Shown: one piece after another, positions 1 through 8,021 of the stretch | Layout: every line of letters begins with the position of its first letter | Numbering within the stretch: position 1 is the first letter of the stretch | Source of the DNA: Armatimonadota bacterium | Lineage (GTDB): Bacteria; Armatimonadota; Fimbriimonadia; Fimbriimonadales; ATM1 | Assembly: GCA_013816225.1 (NCBI GenBank) | Contig: JACDEQ010000006.1 | Location: 4,250-21,168 of the forward strand | Length of the DNA stretch: 16,919 nt | Direction: 5' to 3' | The notes under the pieces: generated by a model | Database searches by the model: none | The model's input: the letters and a program-made list of their open reading frames with translations, nothing else | What the model was told of the DNA's origin: nothing | Position numbers and translations under genes: made by a program

Positions 1-645
1 GGGCCAAGTATGGCGTGGGTGGGCGAGAACAACGGTGGCGCTCTCACGCTCGTTCTAAGCCTGATCTCAGGATATGAGACCGGGCGCGTCGCAGCGGCCG
101 ACATCGACGGCGACGGACTTCCCGAAATCCTAACGGCCAATGGCCGCTCGCGCTCGGTGAGCGTCTTCACGAACCTTACGGAGGGAGGCAGGTCGGTCCT
201 GCCGACGTCTGTGCAAGTAAATCCCGGACAGATTCTTAGCGGAGGCTTGTTGTCTCTCTTCGCAAGCGATGATGATCGTATGGTCGTGCGTCCTGGGGCG
301 GTGTTCGGCAGCTTCCAAGCGCCGATCAGCATAATCGTCGAAGGGGTCGTGCCAGGCACCGGAATAACGAGCCTGAAAGCTGTCACAGAATCCAGCGGGA
401 CCGCCTTGAATGTGACCGAAACCATCGAGGCGTACAATTTCTCGACGGGCAGTTTCGACCTTATTTCGACTGCTTTAGTGACGGCGAGCGACACGGTTAA
501 GACCATGACCATCCCGCAGCCGTCGCAGCACGTCGGTCCGGACAACATGCTGCGCCTTCGCGTTCGCTACCGAGCCAATGGGCCGGTGTTCGTCTATCCG
601 TGGGTGATTCGTTTAGACGAAGTTAGTTGGCAGGTGACGCCATAG
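1..645 (+). CDS. FG-GAP/VCBS repeat protein, 3' fragment
   Basis: The reading frame is open from base 1, so the ATG at 10 is probably internal and the N-terminus lies outside the window; 214 residues are visible. Residues about 34-42 read DIDGDGLPE, the calcium-binding core of an FG-GAP/VCBS beta-propeller blade, followed by ILTANG, typical of the end of such a blade. The remaining ~150 residues form a beta-rich, low-cysteine domain containing EAYNFSTGSFDLI and a final VIRLDEVSWQVTP. I associate this style of tail with large secreted proteins of Armatimonadota, but that is recollection and not a search. No membrane anchor or sorting signal is visible at the C-terminus. Likely an extracytoplasmic or surface protein whose ligand is unknown. 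Its last 23 bases overlap the convergent VOC gene. Confidence 0.75.
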   Translation, partial: GPSMAWVGENNGGALTLVLSLISGYETGRVAAADIDGDGLPEILTANGRSRSVSVFTNLTEGGRSVLPTSVQVNPGQILSGGLLSLFASDDDRMVVRPGAVFGSFQAPISIIVEGVVPGTGITSLKAVTESSGTALNVTETIEAYNFSTGSFDLISTALVTASDTVKTMTIPQPSQHVGPDNMLRLRVRYRANGPVFVYPWVIRLDEVSWQVTP

Positions 646-1105
646 ACTCCTCGCTCTGTTGCTTGGCTCGCTCGGCGATCGTCTCTGCATCGACATCCTC
701 GACGTGCGTCGAGACCGACCACTTGTGGCCGAACGGGTCTTCGAGCGTTCCGGATCGGTCGCCGTAGAACTCGTTCTTTACCGGGCGCGCTTCCTTCGCT
801 CCGGCATCGATCGCTTGCTGGAAGGTTGCATCTACGTCCTCGACGTAGAGGTGCATCAGCACGCTCGATCCGCCTCGCGCGGCCGGGCCGATGAAGTCGA
901 TGTCCGGATATTCGTCTGCGAGCATCACTCGCGAGTCGCCGATTTTGATCTCGGCATGGCCGACTTTGCCGTCGGGCTGCTCCATGCGGAAGAGCTCTTC
1001 GGCTCCGAACGCTCGCTTGTAGAAATCGATCGCGGCTGAGGCGTCGCTGACAGCTAAGTATGGGGTAACCGAGCTGTATCCTTCGGGAATTGGTTTGGTT
1101 GTCAT
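623..1105 (-). CDS. PhnB-like VOC (glyoxalase/bleomycin resistance fold) protein
   Basis: 160 residues. The N-terminal half follows the PhnB/YdhE-like pattern: PYLAVSDASAAIDFYKRAFGAEE at 15-37, then PDGKVGHAEI and SRVMLADE. The candidate metal ligands of the vicinal-oxygen-chelate fold are His50 (VGHAEI), His85 (LMHLYV) and Glu122 (TLEDPFGHKWS), so a metal site looks intact. The substrate cannot be told: the family includes lyases, dioxygenases, binding proteins and many proteins of unknown role. The last ~25 residues are a charged, probably disordered tail. The start is firm: AGGAGG lies 6 nt upstream of the ATG (complement of 1112-1117). It is transcribed alone from the 98-bp gap after the thiolase gene, or by readthrough from it, and its 3' end overlaps the convergent FG-GAP gene by 23 bp. 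Confidence 0.85.
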   Translation of the reverse strand: MTTKPIPEGYSSVTPYLAVSDASAAIDFYKRAFGAEELFRMEQPDGKVGHAEIKIGDSRVMLADEYPDIDFIGPAARGGSSVLMHLYVEDVDATFQQAIDAGAKEARPVKNEFYGDRSGTLEDPFGHKWSVSTHVEDVDAETIAERAKQQSEESMASPAN

Positions 1106-1203
1106 GGTATTCCTCCTATGCGAATATCTTACTTACACGCCACCGACGGGAGTGCCGTTTCTTGTGTGGGCCCATAGGTCCTAACCTAACCATCCGGACA
1201 AGC

Positions 1204-2382
1204 TTACAGTACTTCGACTAAGACGGCGGTCGCTTCGCCGCCGCCGATGCAGGGAGTGGCGACTCCGAACTTGCCACCTCGGCGGCGTAATTCGTTGATC
1301 AGGGTCATGACGAGGCGCGTGCCACTCATACCGATCGGGTGGCCAAGTGCGACTGCGCCGCCGTTGACGTTCAGCTTCTCCCGCGGGATACCGACTTTGT
1401 CACTCACCGCAAGCGCCACCACGGAGAACGCCTCGTTGACTTCGAAAAGGTCGATGTCGGCAACGGTTTGGCCGGCTTTGTCAAGCAGCTTTTCGATCGC
1501 GAATGCGGGCGCGGTGGTGAACCGCTTCGGCTCTTGCGCGTGCTGAGCATAAGCAACCAGCCGCGCTATCGGTTTCAAGCCCAAAGAAACGGCTTTCCCC
1601 GCCGAAGCCACGACCATCGCGGCGCCGCCGTCGTTGATCGACGAAGCGTTGCCTGCCGTGACCGTGCCTTCTTTATCGAAGGCCGGGCGAAGCTCGGAGA
1701 GTTTGGCTACGTTGCCCTTTCCGGGCTCTTCATCCTTGTCGACGACCATCGGGTCGCCCTTTCGCTGAGGAATCTCTACGGGAACGATCTCTTCGGCGAA
1801 TAGGCACTTCTCTTGGGCTGCAAGAGCGCGGGTATAGGATTCCGCCGCGAACGCGTCCTGCTTTTCACGCGAGAGGCCGCATTCTCGGGCGCAGAGTTCG
1901 CCGGCATTCCCCATGTGGATATTATCGTACGGGTCCCAAAGCCCGTCGTGGATCATCAGATCGACGAGCTCGCCGTGTCCCATTCGGTAGCCGGTCCGGG
2001 CTTTCGGCAACGCATAAGGGGTGTTGCTCATGCTCTCCATGCCGCCGGCAACGACGATCTCGGCGTCTTCGCATTTGATCGCTTGGGCCGCGATCATGAT
2101 CGTCTTCATGCCGCTGCCGCAGACCTTATTTACCGTGGTGCAAGGTACACTGTCGGGGATGCCTGCAAAGCGACTGGCTTGTCGCGCAGGCGCTTGGCCG
2201 ATGCCACCAGATAGTACATTGCCCATCAAGACCTCATCCACTTGATCCGGCCTTAGACCCGCTCGGTCGAGTGCGGCTTTAATTGCGGATGCGCCCAACT
2301 GCGGGGCGGTTAGCGACGACAAAGAGCCCATAAAACTCCCGATCGGAGTGCGCGCGCCCGATAAAAATACGACTTCTTTCAT
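1204..2382 (-). CDS. Acetyl-CoA acetyltransferase-type thiolase
   Basis: 392 residues, the usual length of a biosynthetic/degradative thiolase II. It would condense two acetyl-CoA to acetoacetyl-CoA, or run the reverse cleavage, in the cytoplasm. All active-site elements are in place: nucleophile Cys88 in NKVCGSGMK, His348 in ALGHPIGMSG (the GHPxGxSG box), and Cys378 in TPCIGGGEA. The N-terminus VVFLSGARTPIGSF and the GGMESMS box are also standard. Numbering matches the classical Zoogloea enzyme almost residue for residue, so there are no insertions. No hydroxyacyl-CoA dehydrogenase or other beta-oxidation gene is next to it, so the pathway (acetoacetate/ketone metabolism, isoprenoid supply, fatty-acid or amino-acid breakdown) cannot be inferred. 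No strong Shine-Dalgarno precedes the ATG. It is divergent from the ANTAR regulator gene across 84 bp. Confidence 0.93.
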   Translation of the reverse strand: MKEVVFLSGARTPIGSFMGSLSSLTAPQLGASAIKAALDRAGLRPDQVDEVLMGNVLSGGIGQAPARQASRFAGIPDSVPCTTVNKVCGSGMKTIMIAAQAIKCEDAEIVVAGGMESMSNTPYALPKARTGYRMGHGELVDLMIHDGLWDPYDNIHMGNAGELCARECGLSREKQDAFAAESYTRALAAQEKCLFAEEIVPVEIPQRKGDPMVVDKDEEPGKGNVAKLSELRPAFDKEGTVTAGNASSINDGGAAMVVASAGKAVSLGLKPIARLVAYAQHAQEPKRFTTAPAFAIEKLLDKAGQTVADIDLFEVNEAFSVVALAVSDKVGIPREKLNVNGGAVALGHPIGMSGTRLVMTLINELRRRGGKFGVATPCIGGGEATAVLVEVL

Positions 2383-2402
2383 TGTGGTGGCCTGCTTACG
2401 AG

Positions 2403-2431
2403 TTTACCTGCGGCGAGATTTAGTGTATAAA
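2403..2431 (+). promoter_or_regulatory. Predicted sigma-70-type promoter of the ANTAR regulator gene
   Basis: TTTACC (2403-2408) and TATAAA (2426-2431) are separated by exactly 17 bp. Transcription would start near 2438, giving a leader of about 30 nt that contains GGAGGG (2457-2462) before the ATG at 2467. The site lies in the 84-bp divergent gap with the thiolase gene. This is a consensus match by eye only. Confidence 0.5.
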
Positions 2432-2466
2432 AGAGGCGGGGAGACTGGATTCTCGTGGAGGGCGAA

Positions 2467-3042
2467 ATGTACCGCTTGTTAATCGCGGACGATGACGATG
2501 ATGTGCGCGGCTTACTCCGTGCGCAGTTGGAGAGGCTTGGGCACAACGTTGTGGCGGAAGCGCGAAACGGCGAGGAAGCTGTGCGTTTGGCGGCCGAGCA
2601 TGCACCGAATATGGCGATCCTCGATGTGCGAATGCCTGTTATGGACGGCATCGATGCAGCAAACAAGATATTGCGGGACAATCCGTGCCCGGTGATCTTT
2701 CTTACGGCGTATGTCGAAGAGGACACCGTTGCCCGAGCTGGGGAGACCGGGGCGTTCTATTATCTGGTCAAACCGTTCAGGACCGAGGACCTCGCCCCGG
2801 CAATGACCCTGTCGGCCGCGCGATTCAAGCAGTATCAGGACACGCAATACCTGCTCCAAAAGGCCCAGAGGGACCTCGACGACCGCAAGACCATCGAACG
2901 CGCGAAGGGAATCCTTATGGAACAGTTCGGCCTGACCGAGCAAGAAGCTTTCAAAAAGATACACTTCGCCGCGAGAAATTCGAATCGCCAAACGGCTGTG
3001 GTTGCCGCCGAAGTGCTCGAATCCGGCCAGATTCCAAGCTAA
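2467..3042 (+). CDS. ANTAR-domain response regulator (AmiR/NasT type)
   Basis: 191 residues from the ATG at 2467, chosen over a GTG at 2455 because GGAGGG ends 4 nt upstream of it. The receiver domain (about 1-120) has the acidic pocket at DDDDD (8-12), phosphoacceptor Asp53 in ILDVRMPVMDG, Thr80 and Lys102 (VKPF). A linker helix at about 120-132 leads into a C-terminal ANTAR helical domain (about 133-185) with RKTIERAKGILMEQFGL and EAFKKIHFAARNSNRQT, typical of the family. ANTAR proteins bind paired stem-loops in nascent RNA and prevent termination, so this is probably a phosphorylation-controlled antiterminator and not a DNA-binding regulator. No histidine kinase is encoded nearby. Its stop lies 29 bp before transketolase, on the same strand, so the two may be co-transcribed. 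RNA targets are not known. Confidence 0.9.
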   Translation: MYRLLIADDDDDVRGLLRAQLERLGHNVVAEARNGEEAVRLAAEHAPNMAILDVRMPVMDGIDAANKILRDNPCPVIFLTAYVEEDTVARAGETGAFYYLVKPFRTEDLAPAMTLSAARFKQYQDTQYLLQKAQRDLDDRKTIERAKGILMEQFGLTEQEAFKKIHFAARNSNRQTAVVAAEVLESGQIPS

Positions 3043-3071
3043 GCAGCCGTCCGGCGGGTACGATTGCACCC

Positions 3072-5012
3072 ATGCCCACCGGAGAGGCGGTCGAGACCGT
3101 CCAGCTCACCCTCAACACGATTCGCGGCCTCTCGATGGACGCCGTCCAGGCGGCCAACAGCGGGCACCCCGGCCTACCGATGGGTGCAGCTGCAATGGGC
3201 TACGCGCTCTTCGCGAGGCACCTCCGCTTCGACCCTGAAGCGCCGGATTGGTTCAACCGAGATCGGTTTATTCTGAGCGCGGGACACGGGAGCATGCTAC
3301 TCTACAGCCTGCTGTTTCTCACCGGTTACGACCTGAGCCTCGATGATATCAAGAACTTTCGGCAGTGGGGAAGCAAGACCCCGGGCCACCCCGAGAACTT
3401 CATGGCTCCGGGGGTCGAAATGGCGACTGGCCCGCTCGGGCAGGGGTTCGCTACAGGTGTCGGAATGGCGATTGCGGAGGAGATGCTGCGCGCAGCGTTC
3501 CCAGACGATGTGGGCCATTGGACATACGCGATCTGCAGCGACGGCGATCTCATGGAGGGCGTAAGCCACGAAGCGGCTTCGCTCGCCGGCCATCTGCAGC
3601 TGGGCCGGCTGGTTTATCTCTACGATTCGAACCGCGTCACGATCGACGGCAAAACGGACCTTGCCTATTCCGACGACGTTGCCGGGCGGTTCGCCGCGTA
3701 TGGCTGGCACGTGTCGAAGTGCGATGGGATGGACGTGGACCAAGTTGATCAGCGGATCGCCGGGGCGAAGGGAGACGCGCGCCCCTCATTGATCGTTTGC
3801 ACGACGACGATCGGTTACGGCAGCCCCAACAAGGCGGACAGTGAGCAGTCCCACGGATCGCCGCTCGGCGTCGAAGAGGTGAAGTCCGCTAAGATCGCCC
3901 TTGGGATTCCCCTCGAGCCGCTTTTCTTCGTGCCCGGCGAAGTTCGGGAACACATGCTGGAAGTGGGCAGCAGGTGTCGGAAAGAGCGGATCGCGTCAGA
4001 AAACAAGATCGATGAGGCTCTGAAGAAACGCTTGGCGGGCGAGATGGACCATTCGTGGGAGCGGCATTTGCCCGTGTTTGAAGGCGCAATGGCGACTCGG
4101 GCCTCCAGCGGCAAGATTATAAACGCGATAGCTAAGGGCGCTCCGCAACTTGTGGGGGGTAGCGCAGACCTAACTGATTCCAATCAGACGGAGATCATCG
4201 GTGGTGACACCTTCTCCGCCAGGAGTAGGATGGGGCGCAATATTCACTTCGGAGTTCGCGAGCATGCTATGGCTTGCGCAGTCAACGGCCTGAATCTGCA
4301 TGGAGGGTTGCGCGCGTTCGGCGGAACGTTTTTGATCTTCAGCGACTATATGAGGCCGCCCATTCGGCTGGCTGCGCTCATGCGGTCGGGTTCGATTTTC
4401 GTGTTTACGCATGACAGCATCGGCCTGGGAGAGGACGGTCCGACGCACCAGCCGATCGAACACCTTATGGGTCTACGGGCGATTCCCAATCTTGCGGTGT
4501 TCCGACCCGCAGACGCAAACGAAACAGCCGCGGCTTGGAAAATCGCTTTGGAGCGGAACGAGGGGCCGACGGCGCTCGTGCTGACGCGCCAGCCGGTGCC
4601 ACCTCTTTCGCTCGGAATCGAGGGAGGATTGCGCGGTGGGTACGTTCTGAGGGAATCATCCACAGATCCCAGCTTAATGCTGATCGCAACCGGATCAGAG
4701 GTTTCGATTTGCGTCGAGGCACGCGAGATGCTTGAATCTGAGGGCATTCCGACGCGTGTCGTGAGCATTCCCTGCTGGGAGCTGTTCGGGGAGCAGCCGC
4801 AAGAGTATCGGGACTCGGTTCTTCCGCCCTCGGTTACGGCGAGAGTGAGCGTAGAAGCAGGAGCCACGCTCGGCTGGGATCGCTGGATCGGTTCGTACGG
4901 CAAGGCAATTGGGCTCGACCACTTTGGAGCGAGCGCGCCTTACAAGCGCATCTACGAGGAGTTCGGGCTCACACCCGAGAAGATCGCCGACGCGGCGCGT
5001 TCGTTGGTGTAA
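3072..5012 (+). CDS. tkt: Transketolase
   Basis: 646 residues from the ATG at 3072 (MPTGEAVETV). The frame is open further upstream but that part runs over the ANTAR gene in another frame and has no transketolase character. The enzyme transfers two-carbon ketol units between sugar phosphates in the non-oxidative pentose phosphate pathway, using thiamine diphosphate. Visible elements: His32 (SGHPGLPMG) and His72 (AGHGS) for substrate binding; the cofactor/metal motif DGDLMEG (157-163) continuing to Asn187; catalytic Glu397 in FGVREHAM, which activates the thiamine ring; and GEDGPTHQPIEHL (454-465) with His459. The C-terminal domain (about 520-646) is complete. The length is close to the usual ~660. 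No strong ribosome site precedes the start, which fits translation together with the regulator gene ending 29 bp upstream. Confidence 0.95.
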   Translation: MPTGEAVETVQLTLNTIRGLSMDAVQAANSGHPGLPMGAAAMGYALFARHLRFDPEAPDWFNRDRFILSAGHGSMLLYSLLFLTGYDLSLDDIKNFRQWGSKTPGHPENFMAPGVEMATGPLGQGFATGVGMAIAEEMLRAAFPDDVGHWTYAICSDGDLMEGVSHEAASLAGHLQLGRLVYLYDSNRVTIDGKTDLAYSDDVAGRFAAYGWHVSKCDGMDVDQVDQRIAGAKGDARPSLIVCTTTIGYGSPNKADSEQSHGSPLGVEEVKSAKIALGIPLEPLFFVPGEVREHMLEVGSRCRKERIASENKIDEALKKRLAGEMDHSWERHLPVFEGAMATRASSGKIINAIAKGAPQLVGGSADLTDSNQTEIIGGDTFSARSRMGRNIHFGVREHAMACAVNGLNLHGGLRAFGGTFLIFSDYMRPPIRLAALMRSGSIFVFTHDSIGLGEDGPTHQPIEHLMGLRAIPNLAVFRPADANETAAAWKIALERNEGPTALVLTRQPVPPLSLGIEGGLRGGYVLRESSTDPSLMLIATGSEVSICVEAREMLESEGIPTRVVSIPCWELFGEQPQEYRDSVLPPSVTARVSVEAGATLGWDRWIGSYGKAIGLDHFGASAPYKRIYEEFGLTPEKIADAARSLV

Positions 5013-5195
5013 CGGCTACACCGGACCATGGTTCGGCGGTTTGTGATCGCGATGCAGGTGCTCCCTCACTAAGGGAAAAGGGTAACGTTCCTGCGAGCCG
5101 GCAACTTTTGACGCCCTGACTTTCGTAAATCGATTGCCCGCTTGCCGTGAGGTTCGCGGACCCACACCATTTTAATTCTGAGAGGGAGTTTCTAA

Positions 5196-7802
5196 ATGCG
5201 TCTTTCCTGTCGAACGGCCGCGACCTGTGCGGCCATCTTCGTGTTCGCCATCTGCTCTGCCCAGGTCACGACGGAGGAGCTCATTGCGAACCTGAAGTTC
5301 CGGGGCATAGGGCCAGCCACGATGAGTGGGCGCATCGCGGACATCGACGTCGATCCGAAGGACACGGCGACCGTTTACATAGCAACCGCCTCCGGCGGCG
5401 TCTGGAAGACCACGGGCGGCGGCGTCGTGTGGACTCCGATTTTCGACGACCAGCCCGCGGCTTCGATTGGCTGCGTTCAGGTCTCGCGAGCCGACAGCAA
5501 TATCGTTTGGGTCGGGTCGGGCGAATCCAACAACCGCAATAGTTCGGCTTGGGGCAATGGCGTTTACGTGTCGGCCGATGCAGGGAAGACCTGGCGCAAC
5601 GTTGGGCTCACCGAGAGCCAGCAGATCGCGCGAATAGTTACGCATCCCAAAGATCCCAAGAAAGCTTGGGTCGCCGCAATCGGTCCTCTTTGGTCGACCG
5701 GAGAGGAGCGTGGTGTTTACATGACCGAGGACGGCGGCACCACTTGGACCAAGACGCTTTACATCGACGAGAGTACCGGCGCAACGGAACTCGTTATCGA
5801 CCCTAAGAACCCGAAGGTCTTGTATGCGGGTATGTACGAGCGTCGAAGGTTTCCCTATACCTTTCGAAGCGGCGGAAAGGCGGGCGGCGTGTTTAAGAGC
5901 ACTGATGGCGGCAAGAAGTGGAAAAGGCTTTCCGGCGGCTTGCCAACCGGCGAAACTGGCAAAATCGGACTTGCTGTCTCTCCTAAGAATTCGAGGACCA
6001 TCTTTGCGCTGGTTGAGGGCACAGCCGGGGAGAAAGGTGAGGATGGACTCTACAGGAGCGACGACGCCGGCAAGTCCTGGAAGAAGTTTGGGCGTTTTAA
6101 TTCGAGGCCGTTCTATTACTACGAACTGGCAGTCGATCCTAACGACGAAAACCACCTGTATTCCACGAGCACGCAGCTAATGGAAAGCAAAGATAGCGGT
6201 GCAACCTGGCGACCCGTTCGCGCTTCGCTTCACGTGGACTATCACGCGGTTTGGATCGATCCAGCGAATTCGAAGCACATGTGGGTTGGCAATGACGGGG
6301 GCGCTGGAGTCTCGTGGGACGGAGGGCAAACGTGGCGACACATGGGCGCCATCGTCGGCGCGCAGTTCTACTCGGTCGGTTACGACCTGGCTTATCCCTA
6401 CCACGTCTATGGCGGTCTGCAAGACAACGGCAGCTGGGGCGGACCTTCTCAGTCCCGAAATCTGGCCGGCATCGCGAACTACGACTGGTACCGCGTCGGT
6501 GGCGGGGACGGGTTCCACGTGCAAATAGATTGGCTTGACAATGAGACGGTTTACAGCGAAAGCCAAGGTGGAGCGATCGGCCGGCTAAACAAGCGGACAG
6601 GCGCCAGCGCATTCATCCGGCCCAGGCCGCCACAAGGCGAAACGTACCGCTTCAACTGGTCGAGCCCTATAGTTTTGAGCCCGCACAATCCGCGCATCGT
6701 CTGGTTCGGGGGCAACAAACTCTTTAAATCGATCGATCGCGGCGACAACTGGCGTGTGGCAGGCCCTGATTTGACAACGAATGATCCGGAGAAGCAGAAA
6801 AAGATGGCCGGCCTCAGTCCGGAGAACACCGGCGCCGAAAACCACTGTACGATCATCACGATCAGCGAGTCTCCGCGCATACCGGGAAACGTATGGGTCG
6901 GAACCGACGATGGCTTGGTCCAAGTTTCGCAAAATGACGGTTACGGCTGGACCAATGTCACGGCGAACATTCCAGGAGTGCCCAAGAATACGTGGGTTAG
7001 CAGGGTCGAAGCCAGCAAGCATAAACTGGAGCGGTGTTATGCCACGTTCGACGGCCACCGGTCCGGGGATATGCGGCCGTACATCTTCGTCACCGAAGAC
7101 TTTGGAAAGACCTGGTCTAGTATTGCCGCCAATATGCCGATGGGCTCGGTCTATGTGATCGAGGAAGACGCGGTCAACGAAAACCTGCTGTTTGCCGGCA
7201 CCGAGTTCGGTGTTTTCGTCTCTACCGATCGCGGCAAGGTATGGACTCGGTGGAAGTCCGACCTGCCCACGGTCGCCGTGCACGATATCGCTGTTCATCC
7301 GCGCGAGCGCGAGATCATTTTAGCCACACATGGCCGCGGCATGTTCATCGCGCCTGTCGAGCCCCTTCAGCAGGCGACTACCAAAGTCCTACAAGAGGAC
7401 CTCGCCCTATTCGATATGGTAGATGCGGTTCGGTGGACAAGCGACCGCAGCGGCGGTTACGGAGACGGCCAAGGCTGGTTTTGGGGACGCAATCCGCCCG
7501 CGGGCGCGCGTATCACCTACTACTTGAAGGCCGACGTAAAGGGCGTGAAGCTCAATTTTATAAAACAATACGGCACGGACTTCTCGACGCTGCAAAACGT
7601 AGCTGGCGCCAAGGGGGTCAACGTCGCATATTGGGATTTGCGCGGCTCGGCGCAAGGCCAGGACGAAGGGCGAGGAAGACGAGGCGGTGCGCTGGCTGCT
7701 GACGCGGGAGTCTACGCCGTTCGCCTCAGCGCCGGGGGCAAAACCGTGGTCAAAAAACTGCGCGTGATACAAGACCCCCTTCTCGCCAAGCCCTCTGAGT
7801 AG
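5196..7802 (+). CDS. Secreted VPS10/sortilin-like BNR-repeat beta-propeller protein
   Basis: 868 residues with a signal peptide (about 1-22, predicted cleavage CSA|QV), so exported. The mature protein begins with KFRGIGPATMSGRIADIDVDP, the opening of the bacterial VPS10-like family often labelled 'glycosyl hydrolase' although catalysis is unproven. About ten Asp-box (SxDxGxTW) turns recur at roughly residues 126, 177, 235, 288, 331, 373, 512, 578, 633 and 676, as expected for one or two BNR propellers. After ~735 comes a small Ig-like, FlgD-type C-terminal domain (ARITYYLKADVKG ... GVYAVRLSAGGKTVVKKLRV). Many relatives are near 1000 residues with an extra C-terminal stretch; this one stops just after that domain. 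GAGGGAG lies 7 nt before the ATG. It follows transketolase after a 183-bp gap, so it is probably transcribed separately. Ligand or substrate is unknown. Confidence 0.88.
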   Translation: MRLSCRTAATCAAIFVFAICSAQVTTEELIANLKFRGIGPATMSGRIADIDVDPKDTATVYIATASGGVWKTTGGGVVWTPIFDDQPAASIGCVQVSRADSNIVWVGSGESNNRNSSAWGNGVYVSADAGKTWRNVGLTESQQIARIVTHPKDPKKAWVAAIGPLWSTGEERGVYMTEDGGTTWTKTLYIDESTGATELVIDPKNPKVLYAGMYERRRFPYTFRSGGKAGGVFKSTDGGKKWKRLSGGLPTGETGKIGLAVSPKNSRTIFALVEGTAGEKGEDGLYRSDDAGKSWKKFGRFNSRPFYYYELAVDPNDENHLYSTSTQLMESKDSGATWRPVRASLHVDYHAVWIDPANSKHMWVGNDGGAGVSWDGGQTWRHMGAIVGAQFYSVGYDLAYPYHVYGGLQDNGSWGGPSQSRNLAGIANYDWYRVGGGDGFHVQIDWLDNETVYSESQGGAIGRLNKRTGASAFIRPRPPQGETYRFNWSSPIVLSPHNPRIVWFGGNKLFKSIDRGDNWRVAGPDLTTNDPEKQKKMAGLSPENTGAENHCTIITISESPRIPGNVWVGTDDGLVQVSQNDGYGWTNVTANIPGVPKNTWVSRVEASKHKLERCYATFDGHRSGDMRPYIFVTEDFGKTWSSIAANMPMGSVYVIEEDAVNENLLFAGTEFGVFVSTDRGKVWTRWKSDLPTVAVHDIAVHPREREIILATHGRGMFIAPVEPLQQATTKVLQEDLALFDMVDAVRWTSDRSGGYGDGQGWFWGRNPPAGARITYYLKADVKGVKLNFIKQYGTDFSTLQNVAGAKGVNVAYWDLRGSAQGQDEGRGRRGGALAADAGVYAVRLSAGGKTVVKKLRVIQDPLLAKPSE

Positions 7803-7811
7803 AATAGCCCC

Positions 7812-8021
7812 ATGAAAGGGCTCTTAGCGTGTTTCGCGATGGCCTTCGCTCCTGATGGACCGGAGGTGGAAAGCCCGCTCGAAGGCTGGCTCGAGGAAGA
7901 CGTCGAGTCCGGGCCAAACCAGATGGACTTGGGGGGCGTAGGATATGCTGCAGTGTCCGAGCCGGTTTCCCTGTTGGCTCTCGGAGGATCGGCAGGCTTG
8001 GCGGGATGGCCCGGGAGATAG
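7812..8021 (+). CDS. Small secreted PEP-CTERM-like protein, putative or decaying
   Basis: 69 residues, starting 9 nt after the VPS10-like gene and ending 16 bp inside the methyltransferase gene. It begins with a short hydrophobic stretch (MKGLLACFAMAFA), continues with an acidic middle (about 16-40), and ends with VSEPVSLLALGGSAGLAGWPGR. That end resembles a PEP-CTERM exosortase signal (xPEP, hydrophobic helix, basic tail) with SEP in place of PEP and a weak basic end. In other bacteria this signal directs cleavage by exosortase. The start has no good ribosome site and the helix is short, so the ORF may be a degraded gene, a chance frame, or only a translational lead-in for the methyltransferase. 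The function of the middle is not recognised. Confidence 0.35.
   Translation: MKGLLACFAMAFAPDGPEVESPLEGWLEEDVESGPNQMDLGGVGYAAVSEPVSLLALGGSAGLAGWPGR

Noticed and set aside
1139..1203. Regulatory or terminator element in the VOC-thiolase gap
   Set aside because: Short repeats such as TAGGTCCTA are visible but form no stable stem, and no consistent promoter pair could be placed.
2685..3071. A transketolase N-terminal extension of 129 codons
   Set aside because: It is read in another frame across the ANTAR gene, is arginine/proline-rich nonsense, and family similarity begins at the ATG at 3072.
5021..5036. CCGGACCATGGTTCGG palindrome as the transketolase terminator
   Set aside because: It is self-complementary nearly to its centre, leaving a minimal loop, and no T-tract follows. 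It could be a protein site or chance.
5062..5076. TCCCT/AGGGA stem before the VPS10-like gene
   Set aside because: Only 5 bp, followed by AAAGGG and not by T residues; expected by chance in 183 bp.
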